DNA from: an uncultured Capnocytophaga sp.
GTDB lineage: Bacteria; Bacteroidota; Bacteroidia; Flavobacteriales; Flavobacteriaceae
Direction: 5' to 3'
Assembly: GCF_937936315.1 (NCBI RefSeq)
Contig: NZ_CALGWU010000047.1
Location: forward strand, 1 to 37,684
Length of the DNA stretch: 37,684 nt
Every line of letters starts with the position of its first letter. The stretch's first letter is position 1. This document shows positions 23,769-31,887 of the stretch, in pieces. Below the pieces are notes generated by a model that saw only the letters and a program-made list of their open reading frames with translations, made no database searches and was not told where the DNA came from. The translations under genes were made by a program, and so were the position numbers.

Positions 23769-26249
23769 ATGACACCTACTAGCGATAGAGATATGAATAT
23801 AGGAAATTTTGACAGCCTTGTTGCTGAACATATTGATGAAGATACTGAATTTATACCACTTCTCACTTTGGAAGATGAGGAAGAAATAGAGCGTGAACGC
23901 ATTCCGCAAGTATTACCGATCCTTCCATTGAAGAACACAGTACTCTTTCCAGGAGTAGTAGTGCCTATATCAGCTGGGAGAGATGCTTCTATTCATCTTA
24001 TCAATGAAGCTTATACAACTACTAAAACAATTGGAGTAGTAGCTCAATTAGACGAAAAGACTGAAATACCAGAAGGAAAAGATCTTTTCCGATTTGGTAC
24101 AGTAGCTCGTATTCTTAGGATATTAAAAATGCCCGATGGTAATGTAACCGTTATTATTCAAGGAAAAAAACGTTTTGAAATAGAGAGCTTTGTAGAAGAG
24201 AAACCTTATATCAAAGCAGTGATCAAAGAAATGTCAGATATAAAACCAGATCCTAATGACAAAGAGTTTGAAGCGACTATTGATGCTGTGAAAGACCTCT
24301 CTGTAAAAATTATACAGGAAAATCCAAATATCCCTTCAGAGGCAGTTTTTGCTATTCGTAACATAGAAAGTTATTCATTCCTCATCAACTTTATTTCATC
24401 TAATATGAACGCTACAGTTTTAGAAAAACAAGCCGTATTAGAAATTGATGAACTTAAAGAACGTGCTACAGCTATTCTTAAATATCTGAATATTGATTTG
24501 CAACGCCTTACTCTACGCAACGAAGTGCAATCTAAAACGCGTTTTGATATAGACCAACAGCAACGCGAATATTTCTTGCACCAGCAAATGCGCACAATTC
24601 AAGAAGAATTGGGAGGAGGGTCATATGAACAAGAAATAGAAGAACTCAAAAAAAAGGCTAAGAATAAGAAATGGAATAATAATATAAAAGACCTTTTTGA
24701 AAAAGAACTTAATAAATTACAACGTACTAATCCTAATAGTCCTGACTATAGTATTCAGCGTAATTACTTAGAAGTACTATTAGAATTACCTTGGGATGAA
24801 TATTCTAAAGATAATTTCGACTTAAAACGAGCTCAAAAAATACTAGATAAAGAACACTATGGATTAGAAGAAGTGAAACGTCGTATCATAGAGTATTTAG
24901 CAGTACTCAAGCTCCGTAATGATATGAAATCACCTATTTTATGTTTCTATGGACCTCCTGGGGTGGGAAAAACTTCCTTAGGTCGCTCTATAGCTAAAGC
25001 TTTAAATCGCGAATATGTACGTATGTCCTTAGGTGGTTTGCACGATGAGGCTGAAATACGTGGACATCGTAAAACTTATATAGGTGCTATGCCTGGTCGT
25101 ATCCTACAACAACTCAAAAAAGCCAAAACTTCTAACCCTGTTTTTGTTTTGGATGAAATTGATAAATTAGGCAATAATAGTTACCATGGCGATCCTTCTT
25201 CAGCAATGCTCGAAGTACTTGATCCTGAACAGAACAAGGAATTTTATGACAATTTCCTTGAAATGGGATATGATCTCTCTAAAGTAATGTTTATTGCTAC
25301 TGCCAATGATCTTTCCACCATACAACCAGCGTTACTAGACCGTATGGAACTCATCAATGTAACAGGCTATACTATAGAAGAAAAGACTGAAATTGCTAAA
25401 CGTCATTTATTGCCTAAACAATTAGAGGAGCATGGTATGAAAGATACTGATTTGCAGTTAGGTAAAAAAGAAATAGAACGTATTGTAGAAGGCTACACTC
25501 GTGAATCTGGTGTACGTGCTTTAGAAAAAGAAATTGCTAAAGTAGTACGTTATGGAGCTAAAAATCTTGCAATGGAAGAAACCTATGATCCTAAAATTAC
25601 TATAGAAACTATAGAAAAGATATTAGGCCCCGCACACTTAGAACGCGATAAATATGAAGACAATGAGGTTGCAGGTGTAGTTACAGGATTGGCGTGGACG
25701 AGTGTAGGAGGTGATATTCTTTTTATAGAATCTGCCTTATCGAAAGGTAAGGGGGTGCTTAATATCACGGGTAATTTAGGTCAAGTAATGAAAGAATCAG
25801 CAACCATCGCTTGGGAATATCTAAAAGCAAATGCCGAAAGATATAACCTTAACCCTAAGCTTTTTAGCAATTACGATGTATATATACATGTACCAGAAGG
25901 AGCTACTCCTAAAGATGGTCCAAGTGCAGGTATTGCAATGCTCACCTCTCTAATGTCTCTCTTTACCCAAAAACGCGTGAAAAAGCACCTTGCTATGACT
26001 GGAGAAATTACCTTGCGTGGAAAAGTACTTCCCGTAGGAGGTCTCAAAGAAAAAATTCTAGCAGGAAAACGCGCTGGTATCAAAGAATATATCTTATGTA
26101 AAGACAATAAGAAAGACATTTTAGAAATCAAACAAGAATACCTTAAAGGACTTACTTTTCACTATGTAACTGATATGGAAGAAGTAATACATTTAGCTAT
26201 TACTAACCAAGATGTAAAACACAAAAAAGTTTTAACTTTTGATGAATAA
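23769..26249 (+). CDS. lon: ATP-dependent endopeptidase Lon
   Basis: Lon is a homohexameric AAA+ protease that degrades damaged and regulatory proteins in the cytosol. From the ATG at 23769 it is 826 residues: LonN substrate-binding domain (VLPILPLKNTVLFPG), Walker A GPPGVGKT at 395-402, Walker B VFVLDEIDKL, and a C-terminal peptidase domain with the Ser-Lys dyad S719 (KDGPSAG) and K762 (GGLKEK). An acidic N-terminal tail precedes the LonN domain, as in other flavobacterial Lons. The start at 23769 is preferred over an in-frame TTG at 23709, which precedes the candidate -7 element; ATG 23793 is another option. folE follows 37 bases later with a possible promoter of its own. Confidence 0.96.
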   Translation: MTPTSDRDMNIGNFDSLVAEHIDEDTEFIPLLTLEDEEEIERERIPQVLPILPLKNTVLFPGVVVPISAGRDASIHLINEAYTTTKTIGVVAQLDEKTEIPEGKDLFRFGTVARILRILKMPDGNVTVIIQGKKRFEIESFVEEKPYIKAVIKEMSDIKPDPNDKEFEATIDAVKDLSVKIIQENPNIPSEAVFAIRNIESYSFLINFISSNMNATVLEKQAVLEIDELKERATAILKYLNIDLQRLTLRNEVQSKTRFDIDQQQREYFLHQQMRTIQEELGGGSYEQEIEELKKKAKNKKWNNNIKDLFEKELNKLQRTNPNSPDYSIQRNYLEVLLELPWDEYSKDNFDLKRAQKILDKEHYGLEEVKRRIIEYLAVLKLRNDMKSPILCFYGPPGVGKTSLGRSIAKALNREYVRMSLGGLHDEAEIRGHRKTYIGAMPGRILQQLKKAKTSNPVFVLDEIDKLGNNSYHGDPSSAMLEVLDPEQNKEFYDNFLEMGYDLSKVMFIATANDLSTIQPALLDRMELINVTGYTIEEKTEIAKRHLLPKQLEEHGMKDTDLQLGKKEIERIVEGYTRESGVRALEKEIAKVVRYGAKNLAMEETYDPKITIETIEKILGPAHLERDKYEDNEVAGVVTGLAWTSVGGDILFIESALSKGKGVLNITGNLGQVMKESATIAWEYLKANAERYNLNPKLFSNYDVYIHVPEGATPKDGPSAGIAMLTSLMSLFTQKRVKKHLAMTGEITLRGKVLPVGGLKEKILAGKRAGIKEYILCKDNKKDILEIKQEYLKGLTFHYVTDMEEVIHLAITNQDVKHKKVLTFDE

Positions 26250-26253
26250 TTAG

Positions 26254-26261
26254 TAATTTTG
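26254..26261 (+). promoter_or_regulatory. Possible -7 element of folE
   Basis: TAATTTTG fits TAnnTTTG and lies 25 bases before the folE ATG. No TTG is seen at the proper -33 distance, so folE may also be read through from lon. Confidence 0.4.
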
Positions 26262-26286
26262 CACTTTCATAATATAAAAATAAGTA

Positions 26287-26958
26287 ATGAATAAAAATCA
26301 AAAAGAAGATATATTAGGTGACAACCATATTGCTACTTCAGCTGTCACACCTCTTAGAGCAGATGCTTTTCAGTTAAATGAAACTGAAAAAATAGCTGAG
26401 ATAGAAACGCATGTACGTGCTATCCTCCACACTTTGGGAATGGACTTAAACGATGATAGTTTGAAAGGTACCCCTAAACGTGTAGCTAAAATGTTTGTAA
26501 AAGAAATTTTTGGAGGCTTATTACCTGAACGTAAACCTTCAATGTCTACTTTTAATAACTCTTACCACTATGGTGAGATGTTAGTTGAGAAGAATATAGT
26601 AGTATATTCTACTTGTGAACACCATTTGTTACCTATAGTAGGACGTGCCCATGTAGGTTATATTTCTAATGGTAAAGTCTTAGGGCTTTCTAAGATGAAT
26701 CGTATAGTAGAGTATTACGCGAAACGTCCACAAGTTCAGGAGCGGCTTACAATGCAAATTGTACAAGAAATGCAACAAGCTTTAGGAACCGAAGATGTAG
26801 CTTGTATCATAGATGCTAAACACTTATGTGTCAATTCTCGTGGTATAGAAGATATTGATAGCAGTACTGTTACTGCTGAGTTTGGTGGTAAGTTTAAAGA
26901 TCCTGAAGTTAGAAAGGAATTTTTAGAATATATCAAATTAGAAACAAGATTTCACTAA
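26287..26958 (+). CDS. folE: GTP cyclohydrolase I FolE
   Basis: FolE converts GTP to 7,8-dihydroneopterin triphosphate, the first step toward folate and related pterins. The 223-residue protein has the zinc site C110, H113 (YSTCEHHLLP) and C181 (HLCVNSRG), the same residue numbers as in E. coli FolE, plus GRAHVGYIS, KVLGLSKMNRIVEYYA and RPQVQERLT. It is the zinc-dependent type IA enzyme. The N-terminal 30 residues are a poorly conserved extension. It lies just after lon and ends before a perfect 13-base hairpin. Confidence 0.97.
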   Translation: MNKNQKEDILGDNHIATSAVTPLRADAFQLNETEKIAEIETHVRAILHTLGMDLNDDSLKGTPKRVAKMFVKEIFGGLLPERKPSMSTFNNSYHYGEMLVEKNIVVYSTCEHHLLPIVGRAHVGYISNGKVLGLSKMNRIVEYYAKRPQVQERLTMQIVQEMQQALGTEDVACIIDAKHLCVNSRGIEDIDSSTVTAEFGGKFKDPEVRKEFLEYIKLETRFH

Positions 26959-26979
26959 TTTTAAATGTAATTGAAAAAT

Positions 26980-27009
26980 AAAAAAGCTATCCCAAAGGAT
27001 AGCTTTTTT
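26980..27009. terminator. Terminator between folE and the converging tRNA-Ala gene
   Basis: A perfect 13-base stem, AAAAAAGCTATCC (26980-26992) with GGATAGCTTTTTT (26997-27009), with a 4-base loop. It starts 5 bases from the tRNA 3' end, so it probably terminates both transcripts. Confidence 0.88.
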
Positions 27010-27014
27010 ATTTG

Positions 27015-27088
27015 TGGAGAAGATGGGGCTCGAACCCACGACCTTTTGGCTGCCAGCCAAACGCTCTAGCCAACTGAGCTACATCCCC
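27015..27088 (-). tRNA. tRNA-Ala (anticodon GGC)
   Basis: Read on the minus strand the cloverleaf is complete: acceptor GGGGATG/CTTCTCC, D stem GCTC/GAGC, anticodon stem TTTGG/CCAAA with loop CTGGCAG (anticodon GGC), and T arm GTGGG-TTCGAGC-CCCAT. The acceptor has the G3-U70 wobble pair that identifies alanine tRNA for AlaRS, and a T-T mismatch at pair 6-67. The discriminator is A and CCA is not encoded. Confidence 0.95.
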
Positions 27089-27098
27089 ATTTGCGCGG

Positions 27099-27128
27099 CA
27101 AAGGTAAAATATTTTTTTGAATTACCAA
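27099..27128 (-). promoter_or_regulatory. Promoter of tRNA-Ala
   Basis: On the minus strand: TTG (27128-27126), a 19-base spacer and TACCTTTG (27106-27099), about 10 bases before the mature tRNA 5' end. Confidence 0.8.
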
Positions 27129-27149
27129 ACCTATTTATAAAAAAAGTTT

Positions 27150-27157
27150 TATTTTTG
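27150..27157 (+). promoter_or_regulatory. Probable -7 element for the hydratase-alr pair
   Basis: TATTTTTG fits TAnnTTTG, 22 bases before the ATG at 27180; no TTG is present at the -33 distance. Confidence 0.5.
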
Positions 27158-27179
27158 CCCCAAAATTATACAATAATAT

Positions 27180-27947
27180 ATGACTGATAGATTACAAGGT
27201 TCTTTATATACAAAAATAGATAAACAGCTAGCTGTTACTACTTTTGGACATCCAAATGCAAACTCCTTTCCTCTAGAGCTACTTAACAGACTCACTAAAG
27301 AAATCAATATTCTTTCCGAAAATGAAGAAGTAAGTGTTATTCTACTCAAAAGTGAAGGAGATGGAGCTTTTTGTGCAGGCGCTTCTTTTGATGAGCTTTT
27401 AGCAGTTACAAATGAAGAAGAAGGTAAACAATTTTTTGAGGGATTTGCTCACCTTTTTTTAGCAATACGTCGTTGCAAAAAACTCATCATCGGTCGTGTC
27501 CAAGGTAAAGCTGTTGGAGGAGGAGTGGGGTTACTCGCTGCTTTAGATTATGTTTTTGCAACTGAAGCTTTGAGTATTAAGCTCTCAGAACTCTCATTAG
27601 GTATAGGTCCTTTTGTGATAGCCCCTGCAATTCTTCGCAAAGCAGGACAATCAACTCTAAATGAACTATTTATGGCACCTGATCAATGGAAAAGTGCATA
27701 CTGGGCTCAACAAAAAGGACTGGTAGCTCGCGTATTTGAAAATACAAAAGATATGGATGAAGCTATAGACCACTTCATAACCACCTTGCTAAAATCTAAT
27801 CCTATAGCTTTGTCTGAAATGAAACGTATTACTTGGCAACACACTGAACATTGGGAAAAAGAACTGATTGATAATGCTGCTATTTCAGGTAGATTAGTAC
27901 TTTCAGAACAAACAAAATTAATGTTAGAAAAATTAAAGAAAAAATGA
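27180..27947 (+). CDS. Enoyl-CoA hydratase/isomerase family protein
   Basis: A 255-residue crotonase-fold protein. CAGASFDEL (65-73) and GKAVGGGVGLLAALDYVFA (109-127) form the oxyanion hole and CoA-binding region. Of the two carboxylates used by classical enoyl-CoA hydratase, the second is kept (E137 in SELSLGIGP), but the first, expected after GGG-x, is Gly117. This makes classical hydration less certain; isomerase, methylglutaconyl-CoA hydratase-like or other crotonase chemistry is possible. The stop overlaps the alr start (ATGA at 27944-27947), which is an unusual partner. The pathway cannot be assigned from the context. Confidence 0.88.
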   Translation: MTDRLQGSLYTKIDKQLAVTTFGHPNANSFPLELLNRLTKEINILSENEEVSVILLKSEGDGAFCAGASFDELLAVTNEEEGKQFFEGFAHLFLAIRRCKKLIIGRVQGKAVGGGVGLLAALDYVFATEALSIKLSELSLGIGPFVIAPAILRKAGQSTLNELFMAPDQWKSAYWAQQKGLVARVFENTKDMDEAIDHFITTLLKSNPIALSEMKRITWQHTEHWEKELIDNAAISGRLVLSEQTKLMLEKLKKK

Positions 27948-29053
27948 AAACAGAAGAAACCACTTTAGAAATCAACCTTACTGCCTTAGAAAAAAATATT
28001 CATTACCTAAAAAACCGACTTAAACCTACAACTTTGTTCTTAGCTGTAGTGAAAGCCTCTTCCTATGGAAATAATTCTGTAGCTATAGCTTCTCATTTGC
28101 AAAAAAAAGGATTAGTTAATTATTTTGCAGTAGCTTATACTTCTGAAGGAATTGCTCTTAGAAAAGCTGGAATTACTCTTCCTATTTTAGTATTACATCC
28201 ACAACCTATAAACTTTAATGATATTGTAAAATATAACTTAGAACCTACTTTATATTCACAGCGTATTGCCCAATTATTTTTAGACTATGCTAAAATTCAA
28301 CAGTTAGCAAATTATCCGGTACACCTTAAATGTAATACAGGACTCAATCGTTTAGGTTTTGACTTAAGTGAAATAGAAGAAACTCTTGCTCTGTTAAAAA
28401 ACAATACTACTGTAAAAGTGAAAACTGCTTATTCTCATTTAGCTGCTTCCGAAGATATGAATGAGAAAGAATTTACAGAAAATCAAATCAATACTTTTAT
28501 AGCTTTTCAAGAAAAAATAAACAAAACATTTACTCATAAAGTACTCTATCATCAATGCAATACTTCAGGTATACTAAACTATCCTCAAGCACAATTTGAT
28601 ATGGTGCGTTGTGGTATCGGTATGTATGGTTTCGCTAATGATGTCGAATTGCAGCAATATCTTACACCTATTATGACGCTGAAAAGTGTTATTTCACAAC
28701 TACACACTTTGCAAATAGGTGAAAGTTTGGGCTATAATCGAGGATACATTGCCGATCATATTACCAGAACTGCTACAATTCCTGTAGGTCATGCAGATGG
28801 TATCAATCGTATTTATGGCAAGGGGAAAGGTTTCGTATTTATCAATGGAAAAAAAGCTTCTATCATAGGTAATGTGTGTATGGATATGATCTTAGTAGAT
28901 GTTACTGAAATTTCTTGTCAAGAAGGTGATGAAGTAATTGTATTTGATAAAACTCATACAGCTGAAACTTTAGCCGAATCAGCAGGTACTATTTCTTATG
29001 AATTGATCACTTCTATGGCACACAGAATCAATAGAATATATTTAGAAGATTAA
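27944..29053 (+). CDS. alr: Alanine racemase
   Basis: Alr converts L-Ala to D-Ala with PLP, supplying peptidoglycan synthesis. The 369-residue protein has an N-terminal TIM barrel with the PLP lysine K37 (VVKASSYG) and a C-terminal beta domain with the catalytic tyrosine Y264 (LGYNRGY). Supporting motifs: KCNTGLNRLGF, YHQCNTSG, VRCGIGMYG, PVGHADG and GNVCMDMILVDVT. The lysine motif KASSYGNN differs from the usual KANAYGHG, though Lys, Tyr and Gly are kept. In some Bacteroidota Alr is fused to MurF; here it stands alone. It overlaps the crotonase-fold gene upstream. No terminator follows before the initiator-tRNA promoter. Confidence 0.93.
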   Translation: MKTEETTLEINLTALEKNIHYLKNRLKPTTLFLAVVKASSYGNNSVAIASHLQKKGLVNYFAVAYTSEGIALRKAGITLPILVLHPQPINFNDIVKYNLEPTLYSQRIAQLFLDYAKIQQLANYPVHLKCNTGLNRLGFDLSEIEETLALLKNNTTVKVKTAYSHLAASEDMNEKEFTENQINTFIAFQEKINKTFTHKVLYHQCNTSGILNYPQAQFDMVRCGIGMYGFANDVELQQYLTPIMTLKSVISQLHTLQIGESLGYNRGYIADHITRTATIPVGHADGINRIYGKGKGFVFINGKKASIIGNVCMDMILVDVTEISCQEGDEVIVFDKTHTAETLAESAGTISYELITSMAHRINRIYLED

Positions 29054-29081
29054 AAAAGTACAAAAAAAGTTTTCCAAAAGT

Positions 29082-29111
29082 TTGGTATTTAAAAAAAAGG
29101 TTGTACTTTTG
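29082..29111 (+). promoter_or_regulatory. Promoter of the initiator tRNA
   Basis: TTG at 29082-29084, a 19-base spacer and TACTTTTG at 29104-29111, about 12 bases before the mature tRNA 5' end. Confidence 0.8.
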
Positions 29112-29122
29112 CACCCAGAAAT

Positions 29123-29195
<73 letters not shown>

Positions 29196-29202
29196 CAAAA
29201 TA

Positions 29203-29248
29203 GGCGTAATTAGTTTGATAATCAACTAATTACGCCAAGTTTTTTTTT
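29203..29248 (+). terminator. Strong terminator after the initiator tRNA
   Basis: A perfect 13-base stem (GGCGTAATTAGTT at 29203-29215 with AACTAATTACGCC at 29224-29236) followed after two bases by a long T run. Confidence 0.92.
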
Positions 29249-29283
29249 AATGTATGGGTCTTGTTTGGGGCTTTTTCTTGCAC

Positions 29284-29763
29284 CTAACTATCAAAAACTT
29301 CAAAATGATTATCTTCATAAAAAAAGATAATACGCTTAATTTTCTTTCCTACAGTATTATTCACTATAGAAGGTAAAGGAGATAATTCTGATACCTCTTT
29401 ATCTAAACTAACTTTTTTTTCTTCTTTAATAGGAGAAGATAGAGTAGGAGAGAGGCTTTCCATTTCTATTTCTGGAATATCACTAAATAAGTCTGGCTGT
29501 TGTATTTTTTTAGGTACAGAAACTTCTTTCTCTTCTTTGCGAGGGAAAGTTCCTTTTCCTTGAGTAATCCAATACATATCTACCTCTGGAAATTTTTCTA
29601 TGAGTTTTAAAATAAAATCTAAACTCGGCTTATTGCGTTCTGATAGGAGATGTGATATTCCCGAACGTTGAATTTCTAAAGCATCAGCAAAAGCTGCTGC
29701 ATTTAGTCCATAATAATCCATCACTTGTTGCAAGCGAATAGAAAAGTCTGATGTGTTTAACAT
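29284..29763 (-). CDS. XRE-type helix-turn-helix regulator
   Basis: A 159-residue protein with an N-terminal XRE/Cro-like DNA-binding domain (about 5-65: IRLQQVMDYYGLNAAAFAD, then RSGISHLLSERNKPS as turn and recognition helix), a charged, low-complexity middle, and a conserved-looking short tail (KIKRIIFFYEDNHFEVF). This form is common in flavobacteria as small regulators of unknown targets. The ATG at 29763 is chosen because a further upstream in-frame ATG at 29796 falls within the -7 element. The gene has its own promoter with a small inverted repeat, suggesting autoregulation. Confidence 0.85.
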   Translation of the reverse strand: MLNTSDFSIRLQQVMDYYGLNAAAFADALEIQRSGISHLLSERNKPSLDFILKLIEKFPEVDMYWITQGKGTFPRKEEKEVSVPKKIQQPDLFSDIPEIEMESLSPTLSSPIKEEKKVSLDKEVSELSPLPSIVNNTVGKKIKRIIFFYEDNHFEVFDS

Positions 29764-29793
29764 TGTAACTTGTATCAATTTTTTAATAATGCA

Positions 29794-29824
29794 CAAATGT
29801 AAATCAATATTTTGATATATACAA
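29794..29824 (-). promoter_or_regulatory. Promoter of the XRE gene with possible operator
   Basis: On the minus strand: TTG (29824-29822), a 20-base spacer and TACATTTG (29801-29794). The spacer holds ATCAA-TATT-TTGAT (29803-29816), an inverted repeat suitable for binding by the encoded dimeric regulator. Confidence 0.65.
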
Positions 29825-30087
29825 ATTTAAACAATAATATTTCTTTTAAATATTTAAGTATTAATTCATATTATCAATGTAATTATATCATATATAACTA
29901 TTTATACATACATTATAAAAATAATTTATATGTATTTTCCTGAAAAGTTATCTACTATAAATACTTATTCTCTAATTTTTTATAGGTGTTACATTTGTAA
30001 TTTTTGTATAATAGTGTAGTATACAGATGTAATTAAATAGATGTTTATGTAATAAAAATATCCTAATGAAATTTTATGTATATATAA
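29825..30087. other. A+T-rich intergenic stretch without a recognisable gene
   Basis: Together with flanking promoters this forms a gap of about 390 bases between two divergent genes. It is extremely A+T-rich, with only short open frames. One isolated TACATTTG (29990-29997) resembles a -7 element but has no TTG at the right distance and no hairpin or frame after it. I see no supported ncRNA. Confidence 0.5.
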
Positions 30088-30117
30088 TTGTTATCTGCTA
30101 AATATTTCTTACTTTTG
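30088..30117 (+). promoter_or_regulatory. Promoter of the M14 carboxypeptidase gene
   Basis: TTG at 30088-30090, a 19-base spacer and TACTTTTG at 30110-30117, 34 bases before the ATG. Confidence 0.75.
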
Positions 30118-30151
30118 TCCTCATAATAATCTATGTAAAAGGAAAAAGAAA

Positions 30152-31198
30152 ATGGAAAAAGAACTTTCAGGACGTTATATTACCTATCAAATGATTACCC
30201 CTCTTTTAGATAAATATCCTTTTGATGAAGTTATTTATTTGGGTAGTTCAGTAAAAGGTATACCTATCAACTTGTATAGAGTAGGTAAGGGGAATAAAAA
30301 AATACTACTTTGGTCACAAATGCACGGTAATGAATCAACTACGACTAAGGCTTTTTTCGATGTTCTATTAAGACTTCAAACAATTAATATACTATCTGAA
30401 TTAAGTATTTATTGTATCCCTCAACTCAACCCCGATGGAGCTGATTTGTTTACACGTGTAAATTTTAATAATATCGACCTCAATCGTGATGCTCACGAAC
30501 TTACACAGCCTGAAAGCAAATGTCTGCGTAAAGCTTATGACCTTGTACAGCCTGATTATTGTTTTAATCTACACGACCAAAGAACTATTTTTAGTGTAGG
30601 GCAAACCCCTTTTCCTGCAACTATTTCTTTCTTAGCCCCTGCCTATAATAAAGAACGTAGTATCAATGAAATACGCCAAAAGGCAATGGAAGTTATTGTT
30701 GTAATGAATAGCATTTTACAACATCATATACCCAATCAAATAGCACGTTTTGATGACAGTTTTAATATCAACTGTACTGGAGATAAATATACTTCATTAG
30801 GTACACCTACAATACTTTTTGAAGCAGGACATTACCCTAATGATTACAACCGTGAACATACAAGAACTTACATAACGATAGCAATTTTAACAGCATTAGA
30901 ATACATCGCTACTTCTTTTGTTACAAATGTAAATTACACTGATTACTTCAATATACCAGAAAACGACAAGTGTTTTTATGATATTATCTTACGTGATGAT
31001 ACACATAGTGATAATGATGTAGGTATTCTTTACAAAGAAGTTTTAGAAAATGCTAAAATTTTATTTGTCCCTTATATTGCTGAAATAGGAGATTTATCCA
31101 CTAAATATGGACATAGAGAAATACCTCTATCCAAATATCTAAAAGCTCCTATCAATAAAATTTCAATTGAAAATAATTTAGATATACAAAACCTTTAA
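30152..31198 (+). CDS. M14 family zinc carboxypeptidase-like protein
   Basis: A 348-residue protein without a signal peptide, hence probably cytosolic. The zinc carboxypeptidase signature is complete: H58 and E61 (QMHGNEST), H141 (FNLHDQ), the substrate-binding LNRDA (N111, R112) and catalytic E224 (ILFEAGHYP). The N-terminal 35 residues and C-terminal 100 residues are outside the core. M14 members remove C-terminal residues from peptides or trim peptidoglycan stem peptides; the lack of export signals argues against an extracellular role. Not in an obvious operon: it has its own promoter, and the Lrp-type regulator downstream has another. Confidence 0.9.
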   Translation: MEKELSGRYITYQMITPLLDKYPFDEVIYLGSSVKGIPINLYRVGKGNKKILLWSQMHGNESTTTKAFFDVLLRLQTINILSELSIYCIPQLNPDGADLFTRVNFNNIDLNRDAHELTQPESKCLRKAYDLVQPDYCFNLHDQRTIFSVGQTPFPATISFLAPAYNKERSINEIRQKAMEVIVVMNSILQHHIPNQIARFDDSFNINCTGDKYTSLGTPTILFEAGHYPNDYNREHTRTYITIAILTALEYIATSFVTNVNYTDYFNIPENDKCFYDIILRDDTHSDNDVGILYKEVLENAKILFVPYIAEIGDLSTKYGHREIPLSKYLKAPINKISIENNLDIQNL

Positions 31199-31239
31199 CA
31201 CAAAATAAGATAGAAAATGTAAAATATAAGTCTTTTTAT

Positions 31240-31270
31240 TTGGATAATTCAAAATAAAATACTTACTTTG
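31240..31270 (+). promoter_or_regulatory. Promoter of the Lrp/AsnC-type gene
   Basis: TTG at 31240-31242, a 20-base spacer and TTACTTTG at 31263-31270 (one mismatch to TAnnTTTG), 30 bases before the ATG. Confidence 0.6.
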
Positions 31271-31300
31271 CACGCTGAGTAAATTATAAAAATATAATAG

Positions 31301-31783
31301 ATGGCGAGATACAAATTAGATGAAACTGATCATCAAATATTAGATCTATTGATTGATGATACCCGAACCCCTTTTACTGAGATAGCCAAGCAGTTGGAAA
31401 TTTCAGCAGGGACTGTTCACGTGAGAGTACGAAAAATGGAGGAACTTGGTATCATTAAAGGCTCTACACTCACAGTAGATTATGAACGATTGGGCTATAC
31501 TTTTATAGCGTATGTAGGAATTTTTTTAGAGCGTAATCATCAGGCTCAATTTGTATTAGAACGTTTGGAAGAAATTCCTTTTGTAACAGTAGCACATATT
31601 ACTTCAGGGCAGTACAATATTTTTTGTAAAATCCGAGCTCGTGACACCAAACACGCCAAAGAAGTGATCTATATGATAGATGATATTCAAGGGGTAGCTC
31701 GTTCCGAAACTATGATTTCTATGGAAGAATCTATCAACGACAAGCGTCGCCTTTTGCATAAAGCTTTCCGTGAATTACAATAA
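31301..31783 (+). CDS. Lrp/AsnC family transcriptional regulator
   Basis: A 160-residue protein with an N-terminal winged HTH (DETDHQILDLLIDDTRTPF, then EISAGTVHVRVRKMEELGII) and a C-terminal RAM/AsnC ligand-binding domain (about 68-145; TSGQYNIFCKIRARD). The family forms octamers that sense amino acids or related metabolites and regulate amino-acid and peptide metabolism. It follows the M14 carboxypeptidase, a possible but unproven target. It ends before a hairpin. Confidence 0.93.
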   Translation: MARYKLDETDHQILDLLIDDTRTPFTEIAKQLEISAGTVHVRVRKMEELGIIKGSTLTVDYERLGYTFIAYVGIFLERNHQAQFVLERLEEIPFVTVAHITSGQYNIFCKIRARDTKHAKEVIYMIDDIQGVARSETMISMEESINDKRRLLHKAFRELQ

Positions 31784-31805
31784 AAATAGTATTTAAACAA
31801 CTTTG

Positions 31806-31837
31806 AAAGAGCTACCTAAAAAATAGGCAGCTCTTTT
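31806..31837 (+). terminator. Probable terminator after the Lrp-type gene
   Basis: AAAGAGCT (31806-31813) pairs with AGCTCTTT (31829-31836), with an inner CCT/AGG pairing, and a short T tail. Confidence 0.65.
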
Positions 31838-31887
31838 GCTATGTACAAATATTTTATTACTTTTATTATTCTTAAAATTAAAATACT

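Noticed and set aside
23696..23938. Minus-strand frame of 80 codons over the lon start
   Set aside because: Ser-rich shadow of the acidic Lon N-terminus; no promoter or recognisable family.
29764..29796. Eleven-residue N-terminal extension of the XRE regulator
   Set aside because: Its ATG lies inside the TACATTTG element of the gene's own promoter.
29990..29997. Isolated TACATTTG as the promoter of a small RNA
   Set aside because: No TTG at the -33 distance, no terminator hairpin and no frame follow it; expected by chance in such A+T-rich DNA.
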